The notes under the pieces were generated by a model. It worked only from the letters and a program-made list of their open reading frames with translations. It was not told the DNA's origin and did no database searches. A stretch of DNA of 12,689 nucleotides from NCBI GenBank assembly GCA_016793585.1, contig JAEUJR010000318.1, forward strand, positions 1 to 12,689. Direction: 5' to 3'. Within the stretch, counting starts at the first letter, position 1. Every line of letters begins with the position of its first letter. The stretch comes from Archangium sp. (GTDB lineage: Bacteria; Myxococcota; Myxococcia; Myxococcales; Myxococcaceae). This document shows positions 1 to 6,388 of the stretch, piece after piece. The position numbers were made by a program, and so were the translations under genes.

Positions 1-1041
1 GGCGAGCTCGACAAGGCGCCCGAAGAGAAGGCCCGCGGCATCACCATCACCATCAAGCACGTGCAGTACGAGACGGCGCTGCGCACGTACGCGCACGTCG
101 ACTGCCCGGGTCACGCCGACTACGTGAAGAGCATGATCGCCGGCGCCGCCCAGATGGACGCCGCGGTGCTGCTCGTCGATGGCTCGTCGGGCCCGATGCC
201 CCAGACGCGTGAGCACGTGCTGCTCGCCCGCCAGGTCGGTGTCGGTCAGCTCGTCGTCTTCATCAACAAGGTCGACCTCGCCGACGCCGAACTGCTCGAG
301 CTGGTCGAGCTCGAGACGCGTGAGCTGCTCGTGCAGCACGGCTACGAGAACGCGCCGGTGGTGCGTGGCGCGGCGCTGCGGGCGCTCGAGGCGGCGAAGG
401 CGGGCAGGGTGGGCGTGCCCGAGACGGCGTGCATCGAGCAGCTGCTCGCCGTGCTCGACGGCTTCCCTGCGCCTGCGCGTGACGTCGACGGCGCGTTCCT
501 GCTGCCGGTGGAGGACGTCTTCACCATCGGTGGCCGTGGCACGGTCGTGACGGGCCGGGTCGCGCGCGGTCGCGTGCGCATCGGTGAAAGCGTCGAGCTG
601 CTCGGCGCGGCCGTGCCTGGCGCGGTGGTGACGGGCATCGAGACGTTCCACCAGCTGCGCGACGTGGCCGAGGCTGGCGACAACGTGGGCCTGCTGCTCC
701 GTGGGGTCGACCGTGACGCCATCGCGCGTGGTGCGCTCGTCGTGTTGCCCGGCAGCGTGAAGGCCCACCATGAGGGTGAGGCCGAGCTCTTCGTGCTGAC
801 CGCGAAGGAGGGTGGTCGTCACACGCCCTTCGGCACCGGCTACATGCCGCAGTTCTACTTCGGCGCCACCAACGTCACCGGCACGCTCATCGTGGGTGAC
901 GAGGGCGTGGTGAAGCCGGGTGACCGCGCGAAGGTGACGTTCAGCCTCAAGCGCGCGGTGGGCATCGAGCCCGGCATGCGGTTCGCCCTGCGTGAGGGTG
1001 GCCGCACGGTGGGCGCGGGCCTCGTCACCGCGGTCAGGTAG
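1..1041 (+). CDS. tuf: Divergent elongation factor Tu (EF-Tu) paralogue, 5' end cut off by the window edge
   Basis: This is a translational GTPase that delivers aminoacyl-tRNA to the ribosome. The reading frame is open from base 1, giving 346 visible residues. Aligned by eye to E. coli EF-Tu, about 46 N-terminal residues, including the P-loop, lie off-window. Visible landmarks are the G2 loop ARGITI (residues 11-16), DCPGHADY with the catalytic His (35-41), G4 NKVD (89-92), domain 2 [10 protein letters not shown] (178-187) and the C-terminal [10 protein letters not shown] (331-340). The full length would be about 392 aa, normal for the family. Oddities: G5 reads GAAL instead of GSAL; GYRPQFYFRTTD of typical EF-Tu reads [12 protein letters not shown]; and KNMIT reads KSMIA. 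It stands alone, with no ribosomal-protein, secE or tRNA gene following, so it is probably an extra copy rather than the housekeeping one. The EF-Tu family call is firm; its specialised status is inference. Confidence 0.9.
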   Translation, partial: GELDKAPEEKARGITITIKHVQYETALRTYAHVDCPGHADYVKSMIAGAAQMDAAVLLVDGSSGPMPQTREHVLLARQVGVGQLVVFINKVDLADAELLELVELETRELLVQHGYENAPVVRGAALRALEAAKAGRVGVPETACIEQLLAVLDGFPAPARDVDGAFLLPVEDVFTIGGRGTVVTGRVARGRVRIGESVELLGAAVPGAVVTGIETFHQLRDVAEAGDNVGLLLRGVDRDAIARGALVVLPGSVKAHHEGEAELFVLTAKEGGRHTPFGTGYMPQFYFGATNVTGTLIVGDEGVVKPGDRAKVTFSLKRAVGIEPGMRFALREGGRTVGAGLVTAVR

Positions 1042-1055
1042 GGGAATGAACGCGG

Positions 1056-1084
1056 GCGCCGCCAGGTGGAGCGACTGGCGGCGC
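1056..1084 (+). terminator. Stem-loop after tuf, probable transcription terminator
   Basis: A perfect 10-bp inverted repeat (GCGCCGCCAG at 1056-1065, CTGGCGGCGC at 1075-1084) encloses a 9-base loop. It begins 15 bases after the tuf stop codon. No T-run follows, so it is not a classical intrinsic terminator. Strong GC stems without U-tracts are nevertheless common at gene ends in G+C-rich bacteria. It separates tuf from the pilus-like operon. Confidence 0.5.
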
Positions 1085-1094
1085 TCGTGACGCG

Positions 1095-1123
1095 TTGACG
1101 CTGCTGGCTGAACACGTCAGCCT
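1095..1123 (+). promoter_or_regulatory. Weak candidate promoter for the pilus-like operon
   Basis: TTGACG (1095-1100) matches a sigma-70 -35 box in five of six bases. At 17-base spacing the -10 position reads CAGCCT (1118-1123), a poor match. This 103-base gap (1042-1144) is the only non-coding space upstream of the operon, so some promoter is expected here. No sigma-54 type TGGC/TGC pair was seen. The assignment is speculative. Confidence 0.15.
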
Positions 1124-1131
1124 CGGCACCC

Positions 1132-1137
1132 GAGGGG
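1132..1137 (+). promoter_or_regulatory. Ribosome binding site for the first pilin gene
   Basis: GAGGGG lies 7 bases before the ATG at 1145 and fixes that start codon. The protein then begins with the short basic leader MKRRG expected of a prepilin. Confidence 0.7.
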
Positions 1138-1144
1138 ACACCAC

Positions 1145-1576
1145 ATGAAGAGAAGAGGCTTCACGCTCATCGAGCTCGCGTTCGTGCTGGCCATCATCAC
1201 CTTCCTCGCGGCGGTGACGATTCCCGGGTACCACCTGGTGTGGCTGCGGGTGCAGGCCAGTGAGGCGCGCGGCATGCTGACCGCGCTCTCGCACGCGGAG
1301 TCGACCTGGAGACGAGACCACGGCACGTACCTCGAGTGCGTCGCTGGCCGCGACGAAGACGTTCCGAAGGGCGCGCGCCTGCTCCCTGAGCGAGCGTGCT
1401 GGAAGGCGCTGGGCATGAGCACCTCGGAGCGCAGCCACTATCGCTACCAGGTGAAGCTGACACCCACGGGCTTCGAGGCCATCGCCGAAGGCGACCTCGA
1501 CGCCGACGGCGTGACGTCGCGCTTCTCGCTGCAGTCGAACGACCTGGTCATCGTCTCGGAGAACGACCTCGAATGA
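1145..1576 (+). CDS. Type IV pilin-like protein (major pilin/pseudopilin candidate)
   Basis: This is a 143-aa prepilin. A five-residue basic leader ending in Gly5 precedes FTLIEL, the class III cleavage/N-methylation site, with Glu at mature position 5. A hydrophobic helix follows (about residues 7-27), containing the usual Pro (TIPGY). The soluble domain has two cysteines (Cys65, Cys85) that could form a C-terminal disulfide loop, and a GDLDADG segment (116-122) resembling the Asp-rich, possibly calcium-binding loop of many pilins and GspG proteins. Processing would need a PilD/GspO peptidase, which is not in this window. It is the first and longest of the four pilin-like genes in the operon and overlaps the next gene in an ATGA. 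The prepilin call is firm; the choice between PilA-like and GspG-like is open. Confidence 0.9.
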   Translation: MKRRGFTLIELAFVLAIITFLAAVTIPGYHLVWLRVQASEARGMLTALSHAESTWRRDHGTYLECVAGRDEDVPKGARLLPERACWKALGMSTSERSHYRYQVKLTPTGFEAIAEGDLDADGVTSRFSLQSNDLVIVSENDLE

Positions 1577-2460
1577 GCGCGGCCCTCGAGGCCATCGTCG
1601 TGCGCCAGCTCGCGGGCCTGCGACGCGCCAACTGGAGTCTTGGAGACGCCCTCGAGTTCGTGCACGCCGAGCTGCCTCCGTCGGCAGTGAAGGAGCGGCT
1701 CCACACGGCGCTCACGCTGGTGCGGGCGGGTACGTCGGAGCCGTCGTCGGACCTGCTGGTGACGGCCTTGACGCGTGGTGATGCGGCGTCTGCGGCGGTG
1801 CTCGAGCAGCTCGCCGATGCCATGGAGGCGGCTGACGAGGCGCGCGTGTCGACGACCATGGTGCGCGCCGCGGTGACGGTCGTGTTGTGCCTCTGCACGC
1901 TGGTGGTGGTGCGCGTGACGGGCTCGCTCGTGTCGTCGTTCAGTCACATGTTCGCCGACTTCGGCACCTCGCTGCCTGCGCCGACGCAGCTGTTCATGGA
2001 CTTGAGTGGGCCGATGCAGGTGCTCGCGCCTTCGCTGCTCGTCGTGTCGCTCGTCGTCGTCTGGCGCGCGCGGTTCGAGGGGGTGACGGGTGGCCGCGAA
2101 CTGCGGGCCTCGAGTCTGTTGCTCCAATTCTCGAGCGCAGTCGAAGCCGGAGTCGCTGAGCCTGCGGCGTTGGCGCTCATCGATGCGAAGGCGCAGCAGC
2201 TTCCACGCAGCGGGGTGCTCCGACTCGACTCGAACGAGCAGGTGTTTCTCGGCCAGGTGATGGCGACGTCGGGTGCAGCGGAGGCGGCGCGGCGGTTGGC
2301 GCTCGAGCTGCGCGCGCGGGGCAGTCAGCTCGCCAGCGAGAGCCGATGGTGGAACTCACCTGCCCTCATCGTCGTGGTGCTGCTGACCGCGCTCTTCGTC
2401 GTGAGCGCAATCTTCATGATGTACCTGCCCATCTTCACCATCGCGAGCGCCATCAAATGA
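1573..2460 (+). CDS. GspF/PilC-like inner-membrane platform protein, copy 1
   Basis: The protein has 295 aa from the ATG at 1573. That start overlaps the pilin stop (ATGA), and GGAG lies at 1558-1561; the longer open frame reaching back to 1396 is out-of-frame pilin sequence. It resembles the T2SSF family, whose members anchor the assembly ATPase at the inner membrane. It has an N-terminal helical half, a membrane segment at about residues 100-120, a segment FADFGTSLPAPTQLFMDLS (128-145) that resembles the conserved FxxFGxxLPxxTxxLMxLS stretch of GspF, a second membrane segment (about 150-164), a second cytoplasmic repeat, and a last membrane helix ending in YLPIF (284-288), the typical GspF C-terminus. 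At 295 aa it is about 100 residues shorter than usual GspF. The family call is good; the exact role is inferred. Confidence 0.8.
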   Translation: MSAALEAIVVRQLAGLRRANWSLGDALEFVHAELPPSAVKERLHTALTLVRAGTSEPSSDLLVTALTRGDAASAAVLEQLADAMEAADEARVSTTMVRAAVTVVLCLCTLVVVRVTGSLVSSFSHMFADFGTSLPAPTQLFMDLSGPMQVLAPSLLVVSLVVVWRARFEGVTGGRELRASSLLLQFSSAVEAGVAEPAALALIDAKAQQLPRSGVLRLDSNEQVFLGQVMATSGAAEAARRLALELRARGSQLASESRWWNSPALIVVVLLTALFVVSAIFMMYLPIFTIASAIK

Positions 2461-3251
2461 CGCCCCTTCGACTCGGGTTGCTCATCGCTGAGGGCGCGGC
2501 TGCTTCGGGTCGCAACGTCGCGCTCGACCTGCGCGCAGTGAGCGGCGCTGCACGGCACGAGGCCCTCTCACGCGCCGCTTCGCTCGCAGAGGCCGGTCGG
2601 CTGTCAGAGGCCCTCACCGCGCTGGGGGCGCCCAACCCGCTCGCGCGCGCGGCGGGGCGATGGCCTGCCGTGCTTCAGCCCGCACGACTCGGGGTAGAGC
2701 GCCTGCCGTCGACGCGTCAGCTCGTGGTCGGCCTGTCGGTGCTGGGCACGTTCTGTCTCACGCTCGTCTTCGTGCAGCTCATGGTGGGCGCGATTCTCGC
2801 GTCGAAGGTGATGCCCGCGCTCGCGACGGCCGTGCGTGCGGCCCCGGTCGACCCGCGCGAGGCGTTGTGGCTGCTGCTCCCGGTGCAGGCCGTCGCGTGG
2901 CTGGGGGCGGTGGTGGTCACGCGGTGGTCTCGCGCTCCGTGGAATCGCGACCTCTCGCTCGCCACGCACGCCCTCATCGGCGCCGCGCTCGTCGACTCCA
3001 GGGCGCCCTCCGACGTCGTCACCTCGTGGCTGACCTCGGAGCCTCGCCTTGCGTTCTCCCCCGCTCATGGCGCGCTGGCGGAAGACCTTCGCTCGGTGGC
3101 CGACGCGTTCGCGGCGCGCGCCGAGGCGGCGATGCGCCAGTTCCTCGCCATCTTCCGCTTCGTCGCCATCGGCCTGCTCGTCGTCGAGGCCGGGTGGATG
3201 TTGCGCGACGTGCTCGTGAGTCTCTCGACGCTGCCCGGAGCGTTCCTGTGA
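2457..3251 (+). CDS. GspF-like inner-membrane protein, copy 2 (most degenerate)
   Basis: The protein has 264 aa, starting at the ATG that overlaps the previous stop (ATGA, 2457-2460). No Shine-Dalgarno is evident, so translation probably depends on coupling. Three hydrophobic segments are visible (about residues 89-112, 137-155 and 228-248), separated by Ala-rich helical regions. Order, size and topology match the GspF-like proteins on either side, and the C-terminal part (amphipathic helix, membrane helix, then a final LPGAFL) looks like a worn GspF terminus. The diagnostic GspF motifs are weak. It could be a diverged third T2SSF paralogue, or a distinct polytopic partner such as a GspL/M-like assembly protein. 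It is certainly a membrane protein by composition; the family assignment is tentative and rests mainly on context. Confidence 0.4.
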   Translation: MTPLRLGLLIAEGAAASGRNVALDLRAVSGAARHEALSRAASLAEAGRLSEALTALGAPNPLARAAGRWPAVLQPARLGVERLPSTRQLVVGLSVLGTFCLTLVFVQLMVGAILASKVMPALATAVRAAPVDPREALWLLLPVQAVAWLGAVVVTRWSRAPWNRDLSLATHALIGAALVDSRAPSDVVTSWLTSEPRLAFSPAHGALAEDLRSVADAFAARAEAAMRQFLAIFRFVAIGLLVVEAGWMLRDVLVSLSTLPGAFL

Positions 3252-4141
3252 GCGCCATCGACGCGTTGGCGAGTCGACTGACGACGCTGCAGCGCTCGGG
3301 GCACCCGCTCGGGGTCGAGGCTGCGGGCGCATCGGCGTTGACCCAGTCGCTGCGTGGCGGCACCGAGGTGCACGTCGCGCTCGCACAGGTGACGACCAGC
3401 GGCGTGCCACGACTGCTCGAGGTGGCGAAGCCGGCAGACGCGATCGCCGTGACCGACCAGTTGCTGACGCCGCTCGCCGACGAAGCCTCACGACGACGCG
3501 CGCTGCGTGCGACGGCCGCGTACCCCATCGTGGTGCTGGTGACGGTGGTGCTCGCGGCGCTCGTCACCCGGTTGATGGCGGTGCCGGCGATGCGCACGTT
3601 CTCGGCCGACGTCTCGACGAACCTGAACGAGTCGCTGCTGTGGGCGTCGTTCGTGTTCGCCGTCGTGATGCTCGTGCTCGTGACGGCCTCGGTGCTGCTC
3701 GAGGTGCCGTTCTCTCCTCTGTACCTCGTGCTGCGTGGGGGGCGGCGGGTGCTCACGCTCGAGGCCGTGTCGGTGCTGAGCGACGCGGGCGTGCCGTTGA
3801 ACCGCGCGTTCGAGGCTGCAGCCGCGCTCGCGCACGACTCCACGCTCGAGCGGGCCGCGCTCGACGTCTCGGCTGCGCTCGCCGCGGGTCGAGCTCCTTT
3901 CGGCAACGCGCTGCTCGATGCGACGGCCGGGCGGCTCGTGTTCGCGGCGGCATCACGAGGCGTCGGTGGGCCGGTGACGAAGGCGCTCGCGCGGCACGCC
4001 CGCAGTTCGGCGACGCGAGCGCTCAGCATCGGCAGTCAGAGCGTTCAGCTCGTCGCCCTGCTCTTCGCGGCGGTGGCGTTGCTCGGCCTCGGCGCGAGCT
4101 GGCTCCTCACGTACTCCGCAGCGCTGACGGTGGGAGCCTGA
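3248..4141 (+). CDS. GspF/PilC-like inner-membrane platform protein, copy 3
   Basis: The protein has 297 aa from a GTG at 3248 that overlaps the preceding TGA (GTGA), with GGAG at 3237-3240. Residues 82-118 (RRRALRATAAYPIVV... then VPAMRTF) match the start of the first membrane region in T2SSF proteins, where a basic patch and an invariant-looking YP precede the helix. A second membrane helix lies at about 131-151. The second cytoplasmic half has LSDAGVPLNRAFEAAAAL (177-194), the usual 'aGvpl..al' stretch, followed by a last membrane helix (about 266-286). It lacks the terminal YLPIF motif seen in copy 1. Copies 1 and 3 thus preserve different GspF hallmarks. It probably forms the inner-membrane platform together with its neighbours, next to the ATPase encoded immediately downstream. 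Confidence 0.7.
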   Translation: MSAIDALASRLTTLQRSGHPLGVEAAGASALTQSLRGGTEVHVALAQVTTSGVPRLLEVAKPADAIAVTDQLLTPLADEASRRRALRATAAYPIVVLVTVVLAALVTRLMAVPAMRTFSADVSTNLNESLLWASFVFAVVMLVLVTASVLLEVPFSPLYLVLRGGRRVLTLEAVSVLSDAGVPLNRAFEAAAALAHDSTLERAALDVSAALAAGRAPFGNALLDATAGRLVFAAASRGVGGPVTKALARHARSSATRALSIGSQSVQLVALLFAAVALLGLGASWLLTYSAALTVGA

Positions 4142-4143
4142 CG

Positions 4144-5307
4144 ATGACCTTGAACGACACCTTCGAGCGGCGAAGCCTGTTTCAGACGCGTGTGCACGCG
4201 TGGGACGACGTGCTGGCGGTCGAAGGGCACCGCGTCGACCTGCGCTCGGGCTCGGTCACCGTGGAGCCTTCCCTCGCCGCGCAGGCGCACCAGGTGCTCG
4301 CCGGCGTTCGCGTCACGGGCGTGCCGACGACCGACGCCGCCGAGTTCTCTCGTTACCTCTCGGGGCCATGGGCGCCGCTGCGCGCGGCGAGCGCGTTGCT
4401 CGACATCGCCACGAAGGCCAACGCGTCTGACGTTCACCTCGAGCCGGGCCTCGAGCACGTCGACGTGCGCCTGCGGCGCATGGGTGAGTTGACGACGTTC
4501 ACCACGCTCACCCAGCCACTCGCCCGTCGGCTGACGGCGGCGCTCAAGTCACTCGCGGGCTGCCTGCCGTATCGCTTCGACCTCGTGCAGGAAGGGCGCA
4601 TTCCCCGGCCGGGTGTCACGGCTGACGTGCGCGCCTCGTTCGTGCCGACGGCGCTCGGTGAGCGCATCGCGCTGCGCCTCTTCGGGCGGCTGCTGTCGCT
4701 CGACGCGCTGGAGCTGCCGGCCGACGTTCGCACCCGCTTCGAGCACGCGCTCACGCAGAGCGCGTCGGGCCTCATCATCGTCGCGGGCCCATCCGGAGGT
4801 GGAAAGACGACGACGCTCTACGCCGCGCTGGCGCACCTCGCGAAGCACCGGCACGGCGCGCACCTCTCGCTCGAAGACCCGGTCGAGCAGCGGCTCCGCG
4901 TCGCAGGCGTACCCGTCGACCAGGTCGAGCTCTCGCCCGAGCGTGGCCTCACCGGTGAAGCGGCGCTCGTCGCAGCGCTGCGGCAAGACGTCGACGTGCT
5001 GGCGGTCGGTGAGGTGCGCACCGGGGGTGAAGCGACGCTCGCCTTGAGGGCCGCACACACGGGGCGGCTCGTGCTCGCCGGGCTTCACGCGGGCTCGGCG
5101 AACGAAGCGCGCCAACGACTGCTCGACCTCGGCCTCGAGCAGCCATTGCTCGACCAGACGTTGGTGGCAGTGCTGCATCAGCGCCTCGAGACGCGCGCCT
5201 GTGAAGACGCATCACCCACGTGCCCCCGCTGCTCTGGGCTCGGTCGCACACGGGTCGCGGCCGGCACGTTGTGGCTCAGAGCGGCTGGCCTGCAGGAGGT
5301 CGCATGA
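4144..5307 (+). CDS. Short GspE/PilB-family assembly ATPase with altered signature motifs
   Basis: The protein has 387 aa; its ATG follows GGGAG (4132-4136) by 7 bases. It is a cytoplasmic hexameric-type ATPase that powers pilus/pseudopilus assembly. The region NASDVHLEP followed by RLRRMGEL marks the N2 domain; the N1 domain of long GspE/PilB is absent. Walker A is GPSGGGKTTT (Lys221), the Asp box is LSLEDPVEQ, and Walker B ends in GEVR (Glu290). Deviations from the usual GEIRDxETA...TGHLVLSTLHTND: Asp to Thr at 293, ET replaced by GE, His to Arg at 308, and LHAG in place of LHTN (His315 kept). The tetracysteine zinc site is shrunken to Cys353, Cys360 and Cys363, with the intervening loop nearly gone. 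Its size resembles ComGA or PilT, but the QRLxxRxC region at 346-353 points to an assembly (E/B) rather than a retraction ATPase. Reduced or altered activity is inference. Confidence 0.9.
   Translation: MTLNDTFERRSLFQTRVHAWDDVLAVEGHRVDLRSGSVTVEPSLAAQAHQVLAGVRVTGVPTTDAAEFSRYLSGPWAPLRAASALLDIATKANASDVHLEPGLEHVDVRLRRMGELTTFTTLTQPLARRLTAALKSLAGCLPYRFDLVQEGRIPRPGVTADVRASFVPTALGERIALRLFGRLLSLDALELPADVRTRFEHALTQSASGLIIVAGPSGGGKTTTLYAALAHLAKHRHGAHLSLEDPVEQRLRVAGVPVDQVELSPERGLTGEAALVAALRQDVDVLAVGEVRTGGEATLALRAAHTGRLVLAGLHAGSANEARQRLLDLGLEQPLLDQTLVAVLHQRLETRACEDASPTCPRCSGLGRTRVAAGTLWLRAAGLQEVA
5294..5300 (+). promoter_or_regulatory. Strong ribosome binding site inside the ATPase gene
   Basis: AGGAGGT, a perfect anti-16S match, lies in the last codons of the ATPase gene just before the ATG at 5304. 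It decides that start over the longer open frame beginning at 5220. Confidence 0.8.
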
Positions 5308-5642
5308 GACGCCCGAGCGGTTTCACCCTCATCGAGGCGATGGTCACGGTCGCGCTCCTGGGCATCGTGACGGTCGGTCTGCTCCAGGCAGGCACGTCGG
5401 CGCGGCTGCGCGCGAACGAGCGCCTTCTGCAGGAGCGCGCCACCCAGGTGCTCGAGTTCGAAGCCGAGGCGGTGTCGACCGGCGTGGCGCCCGATGCAGC
5501 CGTCGAAGCTGCGCTGCTCGCGGCGTTGCCCGACGCGCACCTCGAGCGGTCGAAGCAGGGGCGCACCGTCACGCTCAAGGTCTCCTGGGGGCTCGCGCAC
5601 ACGACCCGAGAGCTGACCGTGTTCGCGAAAGGAGCGCCCTGA
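5304..5642 (+). CDS. Small pseudopilin, GspI/PilV-like
   Basis: This is a 112-aa prepilin whose ATG overlaps the ATPase stop (ATGA). Leader MRRPSG, then FTLIEAMV with Glu at mature position 5, then a hydrophobic helix (about residues 10-29). The EAMV continuation and small size are typical of minor pseudopilins of the GspI/PilV type. The soluble part is short and cysteine-free, rich in helical Ala/Glu/Leu, ending in a strand-like segment (88-107). It probably sits at the tip of the pseudopilus with the two following proteins. Class I versus H cannot be settled by reading alone. Confidence 0.7.
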   Translation: MRRPSGFTLIEAMVTVALLGIVTVGLLQAGTSARLRANERLLQERATQVLEFEAEAVSTGVAPDAAVEAALLAALPDAHLERSKQGRTVTLKVSWGLAHTTRELTVFAKGAP

Positions 5643-6061
5643 TGCGTCGCGGCTTCACCATGGTCGAGCTGGCCATCGTGCTCACGTTGCTGGCCATCCT
5701 CGTTCCCCTCATCTTCCTCTTCTTCAACCGCGGCGCGGCCGACTTCCAGAAGGCCAACGCGACGCTCGAAGCGGCGGAGCAGCTGCGCGACCTGAGCGAA
5801 GAGCTTCGGCTCGACGCGCGCCAGGGAGCGCTCTCGGCTGCCGGGCTCACCTTCGAAGGCGCCGCCTGCGGGCCCGTCTCCTACCGGCTGCTCGACACCT
5901 CAGTCGTGCGTGAAGCGCCGGCGTCGTGCGGTGGTACGCGCGCGCTCGTTCGACACGTGCGGGAGTTCGTGCGCACGGGCCCGGTGCTGACGGTGCGCAT
6001 CGCGCAGCTGCCCGAAGACCCGCCCATCACGCTCGTGCTTCCACTCGGAGGTGCGCGATGA
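5642..6061 (+). CDS. Minor pseudopilin, GspJ/PilW-like
   Basis: This 139-aa prepilin starts at an ATG sharing one base with the previous stop (TGATG) and has AAAGGAG at 5628-5634. Leader MRRG is followed by FTMVELAIVL, with Glu at mature position 5, and a long hydrophobic helix (about residues 11-28). Two cysteines in the soluble domain (Cys76, Cys96) could form a disulfide in the periplasm. Position in the operon, between a GspI-like and a GspK-like gene, fits GspJ, whose usual order is H-I-J-K; the protein is shorter than typical GspJ. Function as a tip pseudopilin is inferred from order and the N-terminal motif. Confidence 0.65.
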   Translation: MRRGFTMVELAIVLTLLAILVPLIFLFFNRGAADFQKANATLEAAEQLRDLSEELRLDARQGALSAAGLTFEGAACGPVSYRLLDTSVVREAPASCGGTRALVRHVREFVRTGPVLTVRIAQLPEDPPITLVLPLGGAR

Positions 6062-6384
6062 AGCGCGGCTCGACGCTGTTGCTGATGACGATGGTGATTC
6101 TGTCGCTGCTCGCGCTCGGCGCGGTGTTCGCGATGCGGCTGCAGGTCGACCCCACCGGCTCGCGCGCCGAGCAGGAGCGGTTGGCGTCGCTCTGGCTCGC
6201 CCGCTCGGCGCTCACCTCGGGCACGAGCGGAACGTCGACCGTGAAGCTGGCGCTCGGCGCTGCCGTGGTGCAGGTGTCGGCGAAGGGGCAGGCCCGCACG
6301 GCCGTCGTCACCCTGAACGGCAGCCGCGCCACCGTCGTCAGCGAAGGCGCCTCGTGGGTCGAGCGCTTCGACCGCGCGCCCTGA
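6058..6384 (+). CDS. Very short GspK/PilX-like prepilin lacking Glu5
   Basis: The protein has 108 aa; its ATG overlaps the previous stop (ATGA) with GGAGGT at 6047-6052. Leader MKRG is followed by STLLLMTMVIL rather than FTLIE, so the residue at mature position 5 is Leu. Loss of Glu5 is characteristic of GspK and fits a tip protein that caps the filament. After the helix (about 5-26), EQERLASLWLARSALTSG (38-55) resembles the amphipathic Ala-rich stretch, ending in Ala-Gly or similar, of GspK/PilX proteins. Typical GspK is about 300 aa, so the large globular domain is missing here; PilX-like or ComGG-like proteins are closer in size. It ends the operon, 4 bases before the convergent kinase stop. 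The pilin-like call is reasonable; the exact class is uncertain. Confidence 0.5.
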   Translation: MKRGSTLLLMTMVILSLLALGAVFAMRLQVDPTGSRAEQERLASLWLARSALTSGTSGTSTVKLALGAAVVQVSAKGQARTAVVTLNGSRATVVSEGASWVERFDRAP

Positions 6385-6388
6385 GCCG

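Noticed and set aside
1396..1572. Upstream extension of GspF-like copy 1 (similar extensions exist for copies 2 and 3 and the ATPase)
   Set aside because: These extensions read Arg-rich out-of-frame sequence through the preceding gene. The ATGA/GTGA overlaps or nearby Shine-Dalgarno sites mark the true starts.
3019..4029. 336-codon minus-strand open frame over the third GspF-like gene
   Set aside because: It is a Ser/Thr/Ala/Arg-rich shadow with no start-site support; the plus strand has overlapping starts, Shine-Dalgarno sites and membrane-protein character.
1573..6384. Identification as a Tad/Flp pilus
   Set aside because: Several T2SSF-type proteins with one ATPase recalls TadA/B/C, but the ATPase has the N2 ASDxHxEP motif of GspE/PilB, and the pilins have GFTLIEL-type sites with I/J/K-like minor pilins rather than Flp.
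6385..6388. Bidirectional terminator between the convergent operons
   Set aside because: Only 4 bases separate the stops, and no strong stem with flanking T/A runs was seen around them.
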